A stretch of DNA of 64,000 bases from an uncultured Butyrivibrio sp. Lineage in GTDB: Bacteria; Bacillota; Clostridia; Lachnospirales; Lachnospiraceae. Location: positions 1 to 64,000 of the forward strand of contig NZ_CAMVPU010000020.1 in assembly GCF_947169445.1 (NCBI RefSeq), read 5' to 3'. The notes under the pieces were generated by a model that did no database searches, had not been told where the DNA came from, and saw nothing but the letters and a program-made list of their open reading frames with translations. Position numbers and translations under genes: made by a program. Positions within the stretch are counted from its first letter, which is position 1; each line of letters begins with the position of its first letter. Positions 63,197 through 64,000 of the stretch are shown in pieces.

Positions 63197-63203
63197 CTTG
63201 TGC

Positions 63204-63283
63204 AATTATTTACTCATAAAATTTTCCTAAAATAATTACTCTCTAATGCAATTATTTTAGGAATAATTAATGAGTAAATAATT
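63204..63283. repeat. 80-bp palindromic element inside the repA remnant
   Basis: Two 34-bp arms with three mismatches (left AATTATTTACTCAT ... CCTAAAATAATT, right its reverse complement) around a 12-nt loop. The repA family sequence breaks at its right end, so it looks like an inserted miniature palindromic element rather than part of the gene. Confidence 0.7.
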
Positions 63284-63498
63284 TCACGAGAGCGCAATTT
63301 GTAATAAATAAACACTTTGCCATCTTCATCAAGCCATCCATTTTTTGCTGAAAGAGATGCTCTGTCCAGCATTAAGGAGTAGAGAATTTTTGATTCCATC
63401 GTTATTCCCGCAAATTTCTCATCCGTGATCAAAATCTTGGGTATTTGATAAAAAGCAAATTGATCTGCCCCTCTGCCATAAAAATAATCAAAATCCAC
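63214..63498 (-). pseudogene. Replication initiator RepA-like, truncated by palindrome
   Basis: Starts from GTG at 63498 with AAAGGAGG upstream, reading DFDYFYGRGADQFAFYQIPK, ILYSLMLDRASLSAKNGWLD, GKVFIYYKL: the N-terminal RepA_N domain of replication initiators on conjugative elements and plasmids. After residue about 76 the family sequence ends and the frame reads through the palindrome (SREIIYSLIIPKIIALESNY) to a stop. About two thirds of a normal initiator is missing; it should be inactive. It indicates a former plasmid or ICE. Confidence 0.8.
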
Positions 63499-63530
63499 TG
63501 GCGTTCCTCCTTTCTTAGATTTGGAATAAA

Positions 63531-63579
63531 ACAAAAAAAGACGCCTAACCCACAGGAAATGCTGTAAGTTAAGCGTCTT
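63531..63579 (-). terminator. Terminator upstream of the repA remnant
   Basis: Minus-strand arms AAGACGCTTAAC / GTTAGGCGTCTT with TTTTTTTG after, ahead of the repA ribosome site. It terminates transcription entering from the right. Confidence 0.65.
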
Positions 63580-63745
63580 CCGACGATTCTTATTTTGTTT
63601 ATATCAGACATATTCAAGTAGTGCACTACTGTCACAAGTTTGAGCTTTTAATCAATTTCTATTAAATTACCTTTTTCCGATTTTTGGGTATAATAAGCAC
63701 GTCTCTAATATAGAATATGTGTTTGTTTTTGTCAAATATTTCATG

Positions 63746-64000
63746 CTAGTAAGGTTTATATTTTTCTTTATCAACAGCAACATATAAATCAATGCCCATC
63801 TTTTTCTCAAAATATTCTTTAAGATCAAGATTAGTCTGCCATTTATCCGGATCATATGAGCCGTAGCGGCTTTTAACATCGTTCATTCTATCAACGATGT
63901 CCATAACGCCTTCAGCACCTGCAATTGCGTCGCAGAGCTGGATGAGCTTATCATAATCATCCTGCACTGTTTCTTTTAGGTTAACACGAATCATTTCTGT
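63746..64000 (-). CDS. HD-domain phosphohydrolase, C-terminal part (cut by window end)
   Basis: At least 82 codons reading LIQLCDAIAGAEGVMDIVDR, MNDVKSRYGSYDPDKWQTN, LDLKEYFEKKMGIDLYVAVD. This matches the C-terminal part of HD-domain hydrolases of clostridia as I recall them. The frame is open to the edge of the window, so the catalytic HD motif would lie beyond it. No stop precedes the first ATG at 63994. Confidence 0.55.
   Translation of the reverse strand, partial: TEMIRVNLKETVQDDYDKLIQLCDAIAGAEGVMDIVDRMNDVKSRYGSYDPDKWQTNLDLKEYFEKKMGIDLYVAVDKEKYKPY

Noticed and set aside
1..64000. CRISPR arrays, tRNA or rRNA genes, complete prophage
   Set aside because: Looked for regular direct repeats, cloverleaf-like and conserved rRNA strings and phage structural genes; none found by reading.

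Overview
The window looks like chromosome from a low-GC Gram-positive anaerobe of the Lachnospiraceae, most like Butyrivibrio or Pseudobutyrivibrio. This is inferred from gene content: a glgC/glgD pair, an iron-sulfur L-serine dehydratase in two subunits, Rho with a charged insert, many c-di-GMP-type receptors, two chemotaxis receptors, class B sortase, ECF and PfoR-type transporters, and strong AGGAGG-type ribosome sites. No rRNA, tRNA or CRISPR array was seen.

Layout. Positions 1-7160 are a decay zone on the minus strand: a broken Wadjet (Jet) anti-plasmid locus with jetD intact and jetC reduced to its distal half, two direct-repeat remnants of an adenosine-deaminase-like gene flanking an intact S66 (MccF-like) peptidase, and a collapsed moxR/transglutaminase operon. 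Positions 7185-12722 hold a sortase-like protein, sdaAB/sdaAA, a HAD phosphatase, a LysM protein and rho. A MATE pump (13076) is followed by a long minus-strand block (14462-25429): ABC-F, PrsW, an Sfp-type PPTase and a four-gene signalling set (degenerate GGDEF/EAL receptor, response regulator, 1263-aa hybrid kinase, EAL-HDOD protein). Next come glycogen synthesis (glgD, glgC), divergent chemotaxis receptors, a small winged-helix-like protein, a lipoprotein, a CDF-like protein, a polyprenol kinase-like protein, phosphoglucomutase, and a 940-aa iron-sulfur flavoprotein with a long hairpin in its leader.

Positions 39953-49071 carry a GNAT enzyme, TRIC/FIST-GGDEF genes, an SDR, a 47-codon RiPP-like precursor next to an asparagine-synthetase-like enzyme lacking the glutaminase cysteine, a NifX-FKBP metal-binding fusion, and a PfoR-type IIC protein. 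Positions 49072-58617 hold 7TM/HD-GYP signalling genes, a polar amino acid ABC importer, DUF1848, a polysaccharide deacetylase, and a pyridoxal kinase/ECF S component/radical SAM operon.

The right end (58825-64000) is a graveyard of mobile DNA: a broken flavin oxidoreductase, a Snf2-type helicase fragment of conjugative-element type, and a truncated RepA-type initiator carrying an 80-bp palindrome. Between these remnants sits an intact two-gene module: a MATE transporter fused to an RsbW-like ATPase, and a STAS domain fused to a phosphotransferase. That module, and the precursor/cyclase-like pair at 44657-46771, are the strongest candidates for undescribed systems here.
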